From the NCBI RefSeq assembly GCF_001659605.2, contig NC_035168.2:9542058-9606057 (forward strand): a DNA stretch of 64,000 nt. The letters run 5' to 3'. The notes under the pieces were generated by a model. The model made no database searches, was not told where the DNA came from, and saw only the letters and a list, made by a program, of their open reading frames with translations. The stretch is from Manihot esculenta (Eukaryota > Streptophyta > Magnoliopsida > Malpighiales > Euphorbiaceae). Position 1 is the stretch's first letter, and every line of letters starts with the position of its first letter. Shown piece by piece: positions 23,412 through 33,262 of the stretch. Made by a program: the position numbers and the translations under genes.

Positions 23412-23844
23412 ATATACACTTTGCGCCTTGCTTCGCTCAGGCGCGCAATTGTGCCTTGTGGCTTGCACCTGGGCTCCAAGACCTCTTGGCACCTTGAGCC
23501 TTTAATAACTATGATATAATTGTTAAATATGCAGTCTACAAATTCAACAATAAATGGATTTTGTTTTGCAGCAATAATTATGAAGACTTTATACCAAATG
23601 TATCATTCTTAATTATTTTATATATATTGTTACTTCAGATTAAATAACACGTATACTATAAAATATTTATAATTATTGTTGTAACAAAAAGAATCCATCA
23701 CGGTTAAAGATGTAGGTTGCATATTTAACAATTGAGTTGCTTATCTTTAATTTTAATTTTGAAAATTGACCAAAATTAGAACCCAATACAAACATTGGAC
23801 CAATTTATCCAAAATTTAAACGTTGCCTTTCTTAGCCAATTGGC

Positions 23845-24738
23845 TTCAATCAAAAGACAAAGCTTAAAGTAATACCAGCCAGTATTCCTGTCAGTATCTA
23901 ATAGAATTTACTACACTTTTACCTATCCCCCCAAATGATTGGGCAAAACAATAGGCAGATGTCATCCATTCCATCCTCAATTGCTAAACGCCAATACTTG
24001 TAATATATAGTTACATTGTCAAACTAATAATCAGCTTTCACAAGTAACAATAACTTCTAAACAGAGGACTGTTTACACTACCAATGAAGCAATATTTATT
24101 TGATTTATACAACATATAAATGTCAGAATTGGGAGGGAACATTTGAATGGACAACCAACTACATAATTAAAATATAACATCTACATACCAACATCCTACT
24201 TACATTATAAAACTTAATCATACATTACTAAAATTCCCATAAAATCTAAATTTAAATGTATCATAACGTCAAGCACTAAGCTTCACAGGTTAGTAAAAGT
24301 TCCACAAAATGAACGTATAGAATAAAAGATAAGATAGAAACAAACAGATAGCACAAAAAATATCATATCTAACATAATATGAACCACTAACCTTCACAAG
24401 TTCATAAAAATTCCAAAAGGTAAATGAGAAATACTAAATATGTCATGTCCCTAATTCTTAACAAAATATCAACAAAGATTTAAAGTAATATTTTATTAAA
24501 CAAATGGAACGTTTAGCTTCAGTCCTAAATTTTGAATTCCTTAAACTCAAATGTTTTCACTAAATGGAGAATGAACATTTAATTTCTTCTACATTCCAAA
24601 ATTAAGTGTTGAAAAGCACAAAGAATCACACACAACACTCATGGATAACAGCCAGTTCATGCTACAGAACATGGGCAAAACAAATATGGACAACTCAAAG
24701 TTTATACACCACACAATTATATAGTTAGGAAACGTTAC
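23845..24738 (-). other. PAT1 intron: end of duplication copy 2, then a small tandem duplication
   Basis: 23845-23975 continues duplication copy 2. Around 24255-24310 and 24375-24430 two related segments (CACTAAGCTTCACAGGTT and CACTAACCTTCACAAGTT) form a short tandem pair about 115 bp apart. Otherwise no feature. Confidence 0.55.
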
Positions 24739-24795
24739 CTTCGCAAATGTACTTGCTAGATCATCCATATCAGATAAACATTCTAAGCCTGCACC
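24739..24795 (-). CDS. PAT1: PAT1 internal exon (57 bp)
   Basis: On the minus strand, acceptor AATTCCAG precedes a 19-codon exon (GAGLECLSDMDDLASTFAK) and donor GTAACG follows. LSDMDDLASTFAK joined to LNRVVTGPR of the next exon reproduces the conserved plant PAT1 junction. It is phase 0 at both ends. The downstream intron is 14.3 kb and holds the copia, MITE, TRIM and hAT insertions. Confidence 0.9.
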
Positions 24796-25559
24796 CTGGA
24801 ATTGAATAAAAAGAAATATCAGAATGATTACAGCATATTTCATATCAAAAAGGAAGACAAAAAGAACTTATTGCTCTTACAAGAAAATAAAATAACAGCT
24901 CTAGGAGAAGTGCCACGTGTGCAACAGTCCTAGCAAAATAATGGTACATGACCAAAAAAAATAACTCATAGCTCATCTCTAAATTATACAGCCTTGGTTC
25001 AACTTTAGGGACAAATTACAATCCTAGAAAATAGTATTGCTCTTTTCTCCCCAATAAGTGCTCCCAAACCCTTTCCAAAATTAGAAGTGTTAATAGTATT
25101 GGAAATTTTGAAAATGTAATGATTAGCCTAGAAATCAGTAGTTATGATGAAACAACTTTAACTATTGAATCACTTTGAATACCGAAATGAATGTCACACA
25201 ATCACAAGTATGCCAATTAATAGTAATTGAAGCTATTAACAAATTCAATAAACAGTGGGCTCTATCATCTCTAAATTAATTACAAACAATATTTACGTGT
25301 GAAAGTGCATTATAACTTCTCAGTCAAAATTCTAAATAAGAAAAAAAAATCTATGAATAGAGCAGCTAATAGAATACAGTATCCTCCTCTGCAAATAGCA
25401 AAGTGGGATTAGCGAAACAAAGCAAACAGCATAGTTAAATGTCTGCACTAAGGACCAAGAAAACAATTTTATATTCCACACCAATCACACAGATGAAACC
25501 CCGATCCCTTAAAAAATTCAAATTTCTTTCAAATCAAAAGTACCAAGATAACAGCAAAC
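24796..25559 (-). other. PAT1 intron, nothing recognised
   Basis: AT-rich intron without repeat termini or exon-like frames. Confidence 0.5.
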
Positions 25560-25622
25560 CTTTTCCATAATTCCAAAAGCTCCACTTTATATCTGATATG
25601 CCTTCCTAGTGTACAATGGGGC
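25560..25622 (-). CDS. Candidate upstream PAT1 exon, possible translation start
   Basis: A 63-bp minus-strand segment bounded by acceptor TTTTCCAG and donor GTTTGC, phase 0 with the exon at 24739. In that phase it has an in-frame TAA, then SGAFGIMEK including an ATG at 25566-25568. Starting there would give an N-terminally short PAT1 of about 727 residues. An acceptor after the TAA is also possible. I did not find the usual N-terminal PAT1 exon (the FDASQY-like helicase-binding motif), so the gene may have lost it, or it is hidden in short exons upstream. Confidence 0.4.
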
Positions 25623-26972
25623 CTGGAAAATAAAGTAGGAAATTTAGGGTTAGGAACTAGGAAATTAGGATTTCAAGATATCTACAACAAAATTAGCAGA
25701 TTGTATGTTTTCTAGGGTACTGCTCAGTTAGCTAGAATAGGAGGAACATGTCACATGTGTTTATGGGCAAATGCCAAAAAGCAAGAATTAAGATAGTATA
25801 GAGGTGAGATTAGACTTTAAAGAGAAAGAAAATTTTTTTTGTCTCAAAAAAAAAAATGATAGTATGCCTCCATCAGTCTCCACACCCCAAAGTTTTGATG
25901 CCACATAAGATTGAGTATAAGGGAACATTTAAACCTATAACCTTGTGGTTTACTATTTTCTTACACTTTTTTTAACATATCATGTCTCAATGCCAGAAAT
26001 GTCATTTTCCTATTTTGAAATTTTATTTTTTTAATGTTTTATTACATGCAACTTTTATTTACTAATATTTTAATTATTGATATATTAATATTTACTTCTC
26101 ATTTGAGAATGCATAAGTACAAAATAATAATCAAATTCAATTGTTACCTTGCTCCTTATAAAATGCCAATTCATATTAATTGATGTTACAACAATTGTTA
26201 GCAGAGTTATGAGTCAAAGTTGAAGTAAATTTGTATATTGATTAATTAGATTCTTATAAGTTCTAATAATATGCCACAAGTACACTACTATATCCTATAG
26301 CACTGTTCATACTGAGATTTTAGGTCTACAAAAGCATATTTAAAAAAGAGGGAGGGAAGTAGCACAAATTTTATATATTGAAAAAGAGGGTATTAAAAAG
26401 CATTTTATTATTTTTCAGTTAACATGTTCAATAAAGAAATTTTCTCAAGCACTGCAAGCCTCCAATAATATGTCAAACATACTCTATGTCATTGTTCATT
26501 TTACAAACTGAAAAGTTAACCTTAAAATTGTCATTAACTTTTTTTTTAATAGTTGTGCTTGTTATTCTAATAAGTTATCATGTTGATTGATGAATCCATC
26601 TTATGATTTTTAGCTGTCGAAAATATTTTCTTATTAGCACATTGGAATTACTAGACTCAATCTTGGTCAGGCTCGTAAATGATAATTGGTATACTATATT
26701 TTTTAAAAAATAAATAAAAAAAATAAAACCATTAGGGAGGGGGGTTTTAAGTATTGTAACATTAATTGATCAATTTATAGCTATGCCACTCCAAAACAGG
26801 AAGATGTGTATGTTTTACTTAGTTGCTAGGCTACCAACCATAAAACATAGAGCATTCATGTCACACTTCCGCTTACTAGAGTAACTTCCTAACTATCAAA
26901 TGCATACTTGGTGTTTGCTCCAACTAGTAGCTACATGCCTACATTATGATTTATACACCAATCAGGAAAGTA
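25623..26972 (-). other. Probable PAT1 5' intron, nothing recognised
   Basis: AT-rich with poly-A and poly-T runs. No coding or element termini. Confidence 0.5.
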
Positions 26973-27385
26973 AGGGTGTGATTGGATGAGGCAAGGGAAG
27001 GGTAATTAATAGAAGAGAAAAATAGGGTAAGGAGATGTAAGGATAAAGAGGGGCACAATAAAAAAATTGGCGTGTATGGAGGGGGGTGGACCATGGAAAG
27101 GTAAGGAGAGGTATTTTGTGTTTGAGAAGAGGTGAAAGAAGGGCATAAAGAGAGGGAAAGAGAAGTAATAAATAACTTACCCTCACCTCACCTCACCTCC
27201 CCCTCCTTGCACCCCAGATGATTATGGATTTGGGGGGGCAAAGTAGGGTAAGACTTACCCTTCCTCACTCTTATCCTCCATCAACTCACTCCTTTCCAAA
27301 TAGAGTTACATAAATTACTTAACCCTCTTTAACTTAAATTATCCCACTTTATTTTTACTTGCCCCTCATCCCAACAAAGTGCAAG
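26973..27385. mobile_element. Probable non-autonomous TIR element
   Basis: The left end GGTGTGATTGGATGAGGCAAG is mirrored by the right end, which reversed reads GCACTTTGTTGGGATGAGGG then GCAAG. The interior is purine-rich on one half and pyrimidine-rich on the other, with no gene. Target duplication ambiguous (possibly AAG). Confidence 0.45.
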
Positions 27386-27444
27386 TGAGGAAGCACGCTC
27401 AGGTGGTTATTAGACATGGAGTTGTTTTATAATCAAATTGATCA

Positions 27445-28255
27445 AATCAGTGTTGTTAAATGCTAAAAAAGGCATGAAGAGAGGCAAGGGGGTTAGGGGC
27501 TTGAGGCAAGGCACTGCCTCAAACCACTAGGCGAGAGGTGCCAGAGACGAAGCCTTACTGAAGGAAGGGTAATTTTCTTTTTAAAATGCTTTGAAACAAC
27601 AAAAGAGAAACCCAGCCTCTCTCCATCTCTTTCAAAGTTCAAACAGCAAATAACACTCCGCAACAGCCAAAAACACCAAGTTCTTCCTCTTTCCTGCTCC
27701 TAATGCCAGCAACCAGGTATGTCTCTTTTTTTCTCCCTCTATCTCTCTTCTACCTATTTTTTGTGTTCCTCCCTTCTCTCCTTGCTAGACCTAGGGCAGC
27801 AGCATGTCTATTTTTTTTAAATTTTCTCTCCTCTTCACCCTCTTTGTCTCCCCTTCTCCTTTCTCCTTCCTCTTCTCTTCCTCTCTTCCCTCTCTATTGA
27901 ACTTGGCATAGCAGCAGATTCTCTTTTTTCCCTCTTTTCTTTTTTAATTTTTTTTTCTCTCTTCTTCCGTTCTCTCCTACTCTTCTCTACTCTTCTTTTC
28001 TTCTTCCTTCCCTTCTTCTCTTCCTAAAACGGCAATATGACAGCAGCTCTTGCTTTCTTTATAACAGCAACATTTTTTATTGCTTTATTGCTTATTGCAA
28101 TTATAGATAAGTGTTGCTTTCTTTGTTTATTGCTCAGAGCAATTATAAATAGGTGTTGCTTTGTTTTATTTGTTTCTCCTTAATTTTTAATTATACATAC
28201 ATATACATATATATATATATATACATATGTATATGTAGGCTATGGCTTGCCTCTG
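27445..28255 (+). mobile_element. Possible hAT-related remnant with leader-like sequence
   Basis: Starts in a GGCATGAAGAGAGGCAAGG-type tract, has a leader and GTATGTC donor at about 27717 like the hAT at 19110, then a long CT-rich stretch, and ends in GGCTTGCCTCTGGCCC near 28250. No transposase. Assignment rests on similar layout only. Confidence 0.3.
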
Positions 28256-28529
28256 GCCCCTCACCCAATGTCACAAGAAACACTGTCACCTCTCACATTA
28301 ACAATACTAGATCGAAAAGTATTTTAAAGATTGTATAAAAATTTTAAATACAATGTACTGGTAAATATGATAACTAAAAAAATAAAAATGTCATCTATCT
28401 TTGATTTTGAGTTCTCAATAACTAAACTCATGTAAATATAATGGGATGTGTAATCCAAAGAAGTTGAACAGTGCAATTTTAATCTAAATATCAGATTTTA
28501 AATATTCTTTTCTTTTCCCAAATTATTTT

Positions 28530-28960
28530 AAATCAGACCATGACCATGTGCAGTCCAATAATAAGATCATCAAACCACCAAAGCCATGTATAGTAAAACT
28601 CTGCTTGTACAAAGTAGACAGTATGCCATAAATCAATTATTTATTTGCAGATGTATCACCACATAAAACATGTGATGAGGATGCCTCTTTAAGCTGCAAT
28701 AGCAGCAGGAGATCGAAGGAGGGAAGTGTTTCTGCAGGTGAGAAAATCAGCAGAAACATTGATTCACATGATAGCACTGAATCATTAAATTGTTTCTGGT
28801 GATCATTTTTATTAAACTTCTGCTTAGATCACACCAACAGAAGGAAATCAGAACATGAGTTGCATTCATCAAGAATATCTTATTCTGATCACCAGCATCA
28901 TTCTGCAATCTGCACACATGATTGAACAGAATGATATGGATTCTCTTCTCCATTGCAAGT
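28530..28960 (+). pseudogene. Unidentified plus-strand coding-like fragment (two or three exon-like blocks)
   Basis: Three plus-strand stretches look protein-coding by composition: one near 28535-28632 (contains SNNKIIKPPKP), one after the acceptor TTTATTTGCAG at about 28650 (contains KTCDEDASLSCNSSRRSKEG, running to a stop near 28800), and one after TTCTGCTTAG near 28836 (contains RRKSEHELHSSRISYSD). Stops separate them. I do not recognise the family. They lie antisense to PAT1, inside its probable first intron, so they may be a captured or relic gene fragment. Confidence 0.25.
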
Positions 28961-29981
28961 GATTGAACATTTGTAAGTCTTTGGGCTCTACAAAAGGATT
29001 AACTATTAAAATGAAAAAATATCATTTTCTCTTTCCTATTTCTTGCTTAATATCTTACTCAAAATGAAAGAGGCCAGCATTTCTTTGGTTGGTTTGCAAT
29101 TCAGTTGTAGTTGTGCTCATATCTAGGTGGGATAAGACAATAGCATCGCAGTAACTTTTTCAATTTCCTCTTAATTGATGATCTCAAAGATGTTCATTTT
29201 GTTTTGTTGATTCTAAAAGTTTTTCATATACCCCTTATTTGGAATCAAAAATTTCACAAAAATTCAATTCAATTCTTTTTTATCAATTTTGTTGTTTGGA
29301 ATAAATGAAATCATTCCTTTTTTAACTTACAAGATTTTCATTTTTAAAGGAAATGAAATCATGCATGATTTTATAAGAATTCATTTGAATTCTTTTCTTG
29401 GATAAGCAAGGAAATATCATAACACAAGACAAATTACACTCAGGCCAATAAGTCATATAATAAAGCTAAGACCAGTAACAACCATATCCAGAAGATAAAT
29501 ATAAGCAGAACCAAAGCCCGAATGACCTGAAAAAAGATAAGACACCTGGAGCTATTAAAGTAGCAGTTGAAGGACTGACCCAGCAAAAGCAAAACAGATG
29601 GGAGGTGCAACACAAGATCATGAGAATAATTTAGTAGCTGTAAGACCAGATAACGAAATTCGAAAACCTAAGAAATTCTCACAAATAAATAAATTCTAAA
29701 CGATTTGGTTTATGCTAGTTTTAATTTTATGAATTTTAAAGCCCGACCTCTAACTACACTTCATTATCACAAACATCTCTCTTCTAAAAGCTTTAGCCAC
29801 TTCATTATCACAAATTCTTGCAAGGTCTAAGCTACATCGCCAAGTTTCCTATCTCTAAGTTCATATTAATGTGATCGATTCAACCTTAATATTTTTCTCA
29901 TGCTCCTACTCGTATCAAAAGCAGAGGAAAATAGCAGACACCAAATCAATATCTATAGTAGGCAAAAGGAGAAATTCAAAC
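28961..29981 (-). other. Probable first intron of PAT1
   Basis: AT-rich sequence without exon-like frames or repeat ends, between the coding-like fragment and the probable 5' UTR exon. Confidence 0.4.
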
Positions 29982-30280
29982 CTGTGGAAACGCGATTGAT
30001 TCAGGGACAGCAACTGAATCAATCTTGACTTGCCAGAAACACTAGACTGAATCAGTAACTCACGACGAAACCAGTGAAACAGCAACAATCGACTGAATTG
30101 CTCTCGCGGAACCACGCGAGCTAGTGAACAATGACCTCGGCGACAAGGACTCACAATCCCCTTCTCTTGATCCAACAAATTAAGAGAGATGAGAAGGGAA
30201 TAGGCGCAGCTGTAAGTCGACGAACTAGGGAGGTCAGAGAAGAGGCCCCGAGGGAATACAACTAGCTAGGGATTTTGCAC
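29982..30280 (-). promoter_or_regulatory. Probable PAT1 5' UTR exon and transcription start region
   Basis: A GC-richer, CT-rich minus-strand stretch ends in a good donor (CCACAG then GTTTGAATTT, donor GT at 29980-29981). A TATA-like GTTATATTTAAAA lies about 30-40 bp upstream of 30280, the expected spacing. The open frame across it (29915-30178) shows no familiar protein and is treated as UTR. Linking this exon to PAT1 is inference from strand, position and splice signal. Confidence 0.45.
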
Positions 30281-30643
30281 ATTTTGGGTTAAAAATATGA
30301 AATGGGGTTTTAAATATAACAAATAAATATATATACATATACATATCTATCGGGAATATTAGCATTGCAAAAATATTCCTACTTAAATATAAAAATTATA
30401 AATTTTTTTTATTTAAAAATTTTTAATTTAATTAGATAACTATATAAATTTTTATATAAATTAAAATTAATTAAAACTTATATTGATATTTTAACAAAAA
30501 AATTATATATTGGCATTTAATCCTATTAAATTACATTTTTATTACAATCTAAAATAACGTTGAAAACCTAACCCAAATAAAAAAAATCATATTTAAAAAT
30601 TAATAAAAATCTGAATAATTTACTGAAATTTTTTGAAATTTAT

Positions 30644-30743
30644 GGACTTTTTGCAAAATTAGGGTCGGAGGAAACTTTATTTGGGTATTTGGGGTTAGAA
30701 AAAACTTATTTACGGATTTGGGGTTCGCCTGCTAGCTGGCAGG
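30644..30743 (+). repeat. MULE left terminal inverted repeat
   Basis: Mirrors 38196-38294 with a few mismatches over about 100 bp (GCAAAATTAGGGTCGG, AACTTTATTTGGGTATTTGG, GGATTTGGGGTTCGCCTGC). Confidence 0.95.
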
Positions 30744-30751
30744 CAAAAAGA

Positions 30752-30932
30752 GGATCTGGCGCCTCTTTGACAGGCGCCAGGCTTTGGCGCCTCTTTGAGA
30801 GGCGCCAAGCATGGTCAACGAGGCGCCAGCCTCTACCTGGCGCTTCGGGAATTGACAGACAGAGGGCGTGGGCGTCTCGAAAATGTGAATCACGCGACCT
30901 CAATGCCTGGCGCCTCTTAAAGAGGCGCCAGC
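30752..30932 (+). repeat. MULE left subterminal GC-rich dyad repeats
   Basis: At least three near-perfect inverted repeats with arms (C/T)TGGCGCCTC and GAGGCGCCA(G/A) around TTTGA, TTAAA or similar centres (about 30758-30782, 30783-30806, 30906-30930). Related repeats recur at the right end and before the transposase. Confidence 0.9.
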
Positions 30933-30940
30933 CCAACCCC

Positions 30941-30947
30941 TATAAAT
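30941..30947 (+). promoter_or_regulatory. TATA box of the small MULE gene
   Basis: CCCC-TATAAAT-CCCC lies directly after the last left dyad repeat and about 190 bp before the ATG at 31135. Pyrimidine-rich leader follows. Confidence 0.6.
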
Positions 30948-31134
30948 CCCCTCCCCCACCATTTTTCACCCGTGCTCATTTTCACTCTCTCTTGCTTTTA
31001 ATTATTTCTTCACCTGCTGATTTAGTTTTTTATTTCTTTTTTCCTTTTTGCTTCGGTTTTAAGTAATTAATGGCATATATTTATGTTGTTTCAAAAATTT
31101 TACGAAATAAATTAGCTAAAAATAGAGTGAAAAA

Positions 31135-31627
31135 ATGTGCAAAAAATTATATAAATTAAGAATAAACTATTGTAGTAATTTTTTTCAACATATTTTATGG
31201 CTTAATTATTGTTTGCAAGAAATAATTTATTCTGGTTATAATATGCAGAATATAGAAATGGTTAATATTTTGATTGAAACTGTTCCGTTGTGTTATTTTA
31301 AGATTTTAAATTTTATTTGGTCAAAACCCGAAATAAAAAATTATTCTGATATAGTCAATTATTATTTTCGTGTTTATGAAAAATTGGATTATACACCTTG
31401 GATGCGTCTGCAATGTAGTCTTCCTATTTCGCAAAAAGAATTCTGTAAAAGAGAGAATAGAAGACTAAGAGGTACGTATCTAGTTAAGTTTAATATTTAA
31501 TTTAATGTATATTTGAAACAGTGACTTATTAATTTCAGGAGGAGGCGAACGGACAAGCTACGAAGCAAATATGTATGATTATTTAGAACAAAGAAGAGGA
31601 AGAACATTTAAATCCGCTAAACGTTGA
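31135..31627 (+). CDS. Small two-exon MULE accessory gene, unknown function (141 residues)
   Basis: Exon 1 is 31135-31471 and exon 2 31539-31627; the 67-bp intron starts GTACGT (31472) and ends TTTCAG (31538). The join is in phase and yields RRLRG-GGERTSYEAN, ending RGRTFKSAKR at TGA 31625-31627. The protein is rich in Asn, Tyr, Ile and Cys in its first 100 residues and basic at the end (QRRGRTFKSAKR). No zinc, PB1 or transposase motif is visible and I do not recognise it. An upstream ATG at 31071 opens another frame with similar basic residues, so the true N-terminus may include a frameshift. It has its own TATA box, separate from the transposase unit. MuDR also has a second gene, but I see no similarity. 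Confidence 0.55.
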
Positions 31628-32430
31628 AGCGAATGGCGCAAATTTGGAAAATGTAAAAAGAAATAGATAATTTAAATTTTATATAATTAGTTGTTAGTAT
31701 TTTAAATTTGTAATATCTTTTTTATTTTAAAATATTTATTTTGTTGTGTTATGTATATTTAATATTAATATATGTTTTGTAAATTAATGAGTAAAAATTG
31801 TATTTAATCAATATGCATGTTACGGTTTACATTAAAATGTATAAAAAATAATGTGTAAATAATTGATTTTAAATAATAAAATAATAAGGTTTAAAATAAA
31901 AAAACATATTTAATTTAATTGTAAATAATTATGAATGTATAAAAAAATTTAAAGTGTATTTAAAATTACAATTTAATTTACATATGTAAAATTTTAAATT
32001 TTTAATAAAAGAACCATATACTATTAAATTATATTTGTTATTTTAAAAATTCGAGAGAAAAAAAAATTGAGAGTTATATTCATTTTATAAGCCACATTGC
32101 CATATAACTAAATTATAATTGATTTTTATAAAATTTTTACTCATCAAATTATTTTAATTTCAAATATTGCAATTAAATAAATTACTACAACACCCATAAA
32201 TTGCAAGAAAAAAGTGCAAGTTAATGCCAGCAAAATAAAATTTTAATTAATATGTCTATTTAATTTAAAAATAAAATATAAATACAAAATTAATATATAT
32301 ATATATGTAGAAAATTGTAAAAATAAAATTTATACAAAATTTAAAATTACAATATAAAGATATGTAAAAAATATAATAATTAAAGAATATATATATATAT
32401 TTTATGTTTAAAAATAGGATATGAAATTGA
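31628..32430 (+). other. MULE interior between the small gene and the dyad block
   Basis: About 800 bp of very AT-rich sequence, probably 3' region of the small gene and spacer. No frame of note. Confidence 0.5.
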
Positions 32431-32439
32431 TCCAAAGGC

Positions 32440-32835
32440 CCTAGCGCCACTTAAATTGGCGTCAGGCCCTCTGCATGGCAGAGAATCTCTGCCATGAAGA
32501 GAAGTCCTTGGTGCCACTTAAAGTGGCGCCAAGGACCGGTCCCGAGACCGGTCCCGAGGCGTGTGGCGTCTCGGGACTGGTATAAGACCTCAGCCTGGCA
32601 CTATTTTGAATGGTGCCAGGCTGGGCATGTTAGTTCCGAGGCGTCTTCTGCACGCCTCGGGACTACTGGCATACGACCTGAGCCTGGCGCCATTCAAAAT
32701 GGCGTCAGATTGGGCATGTTAGTCCCGAGACGTCTTCTGGACGCCTCGGGACTACTGGCAGACGGCATTCTAGCGCTACTTAAAGTAGCGCTAGGACGCG
32801 GCCTTGCGCCATTTAAAGCGGCGCCAGGGTTTCTT
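32440..32835 (+). repeat. Internal block of dyad-symmetric repeats ahead of the transposase
   Basis: Six or seven inverted repeats with AT centres and GC arms: GGTGCCACTT/AAGTGGCGCC (about 32509-32530), GGCACTATT/AATGGTGCC, GGCGCCATT/AATGGCGTC, AGCGCTACTT/AAGTAGCGCT (about 32770-32793), GCGCCATTT/AAAGCGGCGC, plus CCGAGGCGT...ACGCCTCGG pairs. Many arm mismatches are of the G-T type. The block ends just before a TATAAC motif (32838-32843) and the transposase leader. Confidence 0.85.
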
Positions 32836-33262
32836 TTATAACCCCAGTTCTACCCCCGATTACATCTCCCTTACTCACCTGAGAGTAAACCCCCGATTAC
32901 ATCTCCCTTACTCACCTTACTTACTCTCAGTCTACTGAATTAAAAATTACAATTTTTTCATTCACAATCTCAATACACCCTCTCAATCTTAAAGAATTTG
33001 TCAAGGTTAGTGACATTATTTAATATATTTATTTTTTTATGATATAATATATTTATTTTAATGATATAATGTATTTGGTATTAACTATAAATTTAAAGTT
33101 TATATTGCAGTTTCATAGACAATCTTCACTGTAAGGCTATTAGATATTCGCCAGTCAGAACAAACAGGTATGAGTAATTATATTGCAGTAAATTTGAGAA
33201 CGTTAATTAGAGACTTATTCTATTTTTGTTATGTTTTTAAATGTCGACTAGATTTGTCAAAA
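32836..33262 (+). promoter_or_regulatory. Transposase promoter and leader with a 105-bp leader intron
   Basis: TTTTATAACCCC (about 32836) is a candidate TATA region. The leader contains a 35-bp direct duplication (ACCCCCGATTACATCTCCCT, near 32853 and 32888). A leader intron is likely at 33006-33110 (GTTAGT...TATTGCAG). Translation probably starts at ATG 33263 (MNCPTYGIVHWDG), although the frame is open from 33170. Confidence 0.5.

Larger units (their letters stand above)
19110..23512 (+). mobile_element. hAT-family DNA transposon, decayed
   Basis: A plus-strand hAT transposase pseudogene is enclosed by ends that are inverted relative to each other: CATAGTTATCACAGGCGCGC on the left and, reversed, CATAGTTATTAAAGGCTC on the right. 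Both are followed inward by GC-rich CAAG/GCGC tracts. A target duplication was not found, so exact limits are uncertain. It lies inside the inverted-repeat element. Confidence 0.65.
18848..23844. mobile_element. Long-inverted-repeat element split by a nested hAT transposon
   Basis: The left arm (from GCCAATTGACTGAAAACG, 18848) and the reverse complement of the right arm (GCCAATTGGCTAAGAAAGGC, ending 23844) align for about 110 bp; for example TTTAAATTTTGAATGAATTG aligns with TTTAAATTTTGGATAAATTG. Just outside lie ATCAAAA on the left and TCAATCAAAA on the right, an imperfect 7-10-bp duplication. Copy 1 of the intron duplication lacks the element. Removing the nested hAT block leaves about 0.6 kb without a gene, so the original was a MITE-like element, possibly Mutator-related. 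Confidence 0.65.

Noticed and set aside
29915..30178. 87-codon minus-strand frame at the PAT1 5' end
   Set aside because: No familiar protein features, lies across a splice donor, and has the CT-rich character of a plant 5' UTR.
30752..30932. GC-rich inverted repeats as terminators or a CRISPR-like array
   Set aside because: Eukaryotic context inside a Mutator-type element; spacing is irregular, there are no unique spacers between identical direct repeats, and no Cas-like genes.
30689..31066. 125-codon frame across the MULE left end
   Set aside because: It is the translation of TIR and dyad repeats; frames of similar length occur on both strands there, as expected from GC-rich palindromes.
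32494..32841. 115-codon frame in the internal dyad block
   Set aside because: Repetitive translation of palindromes with no independent coding evidence.
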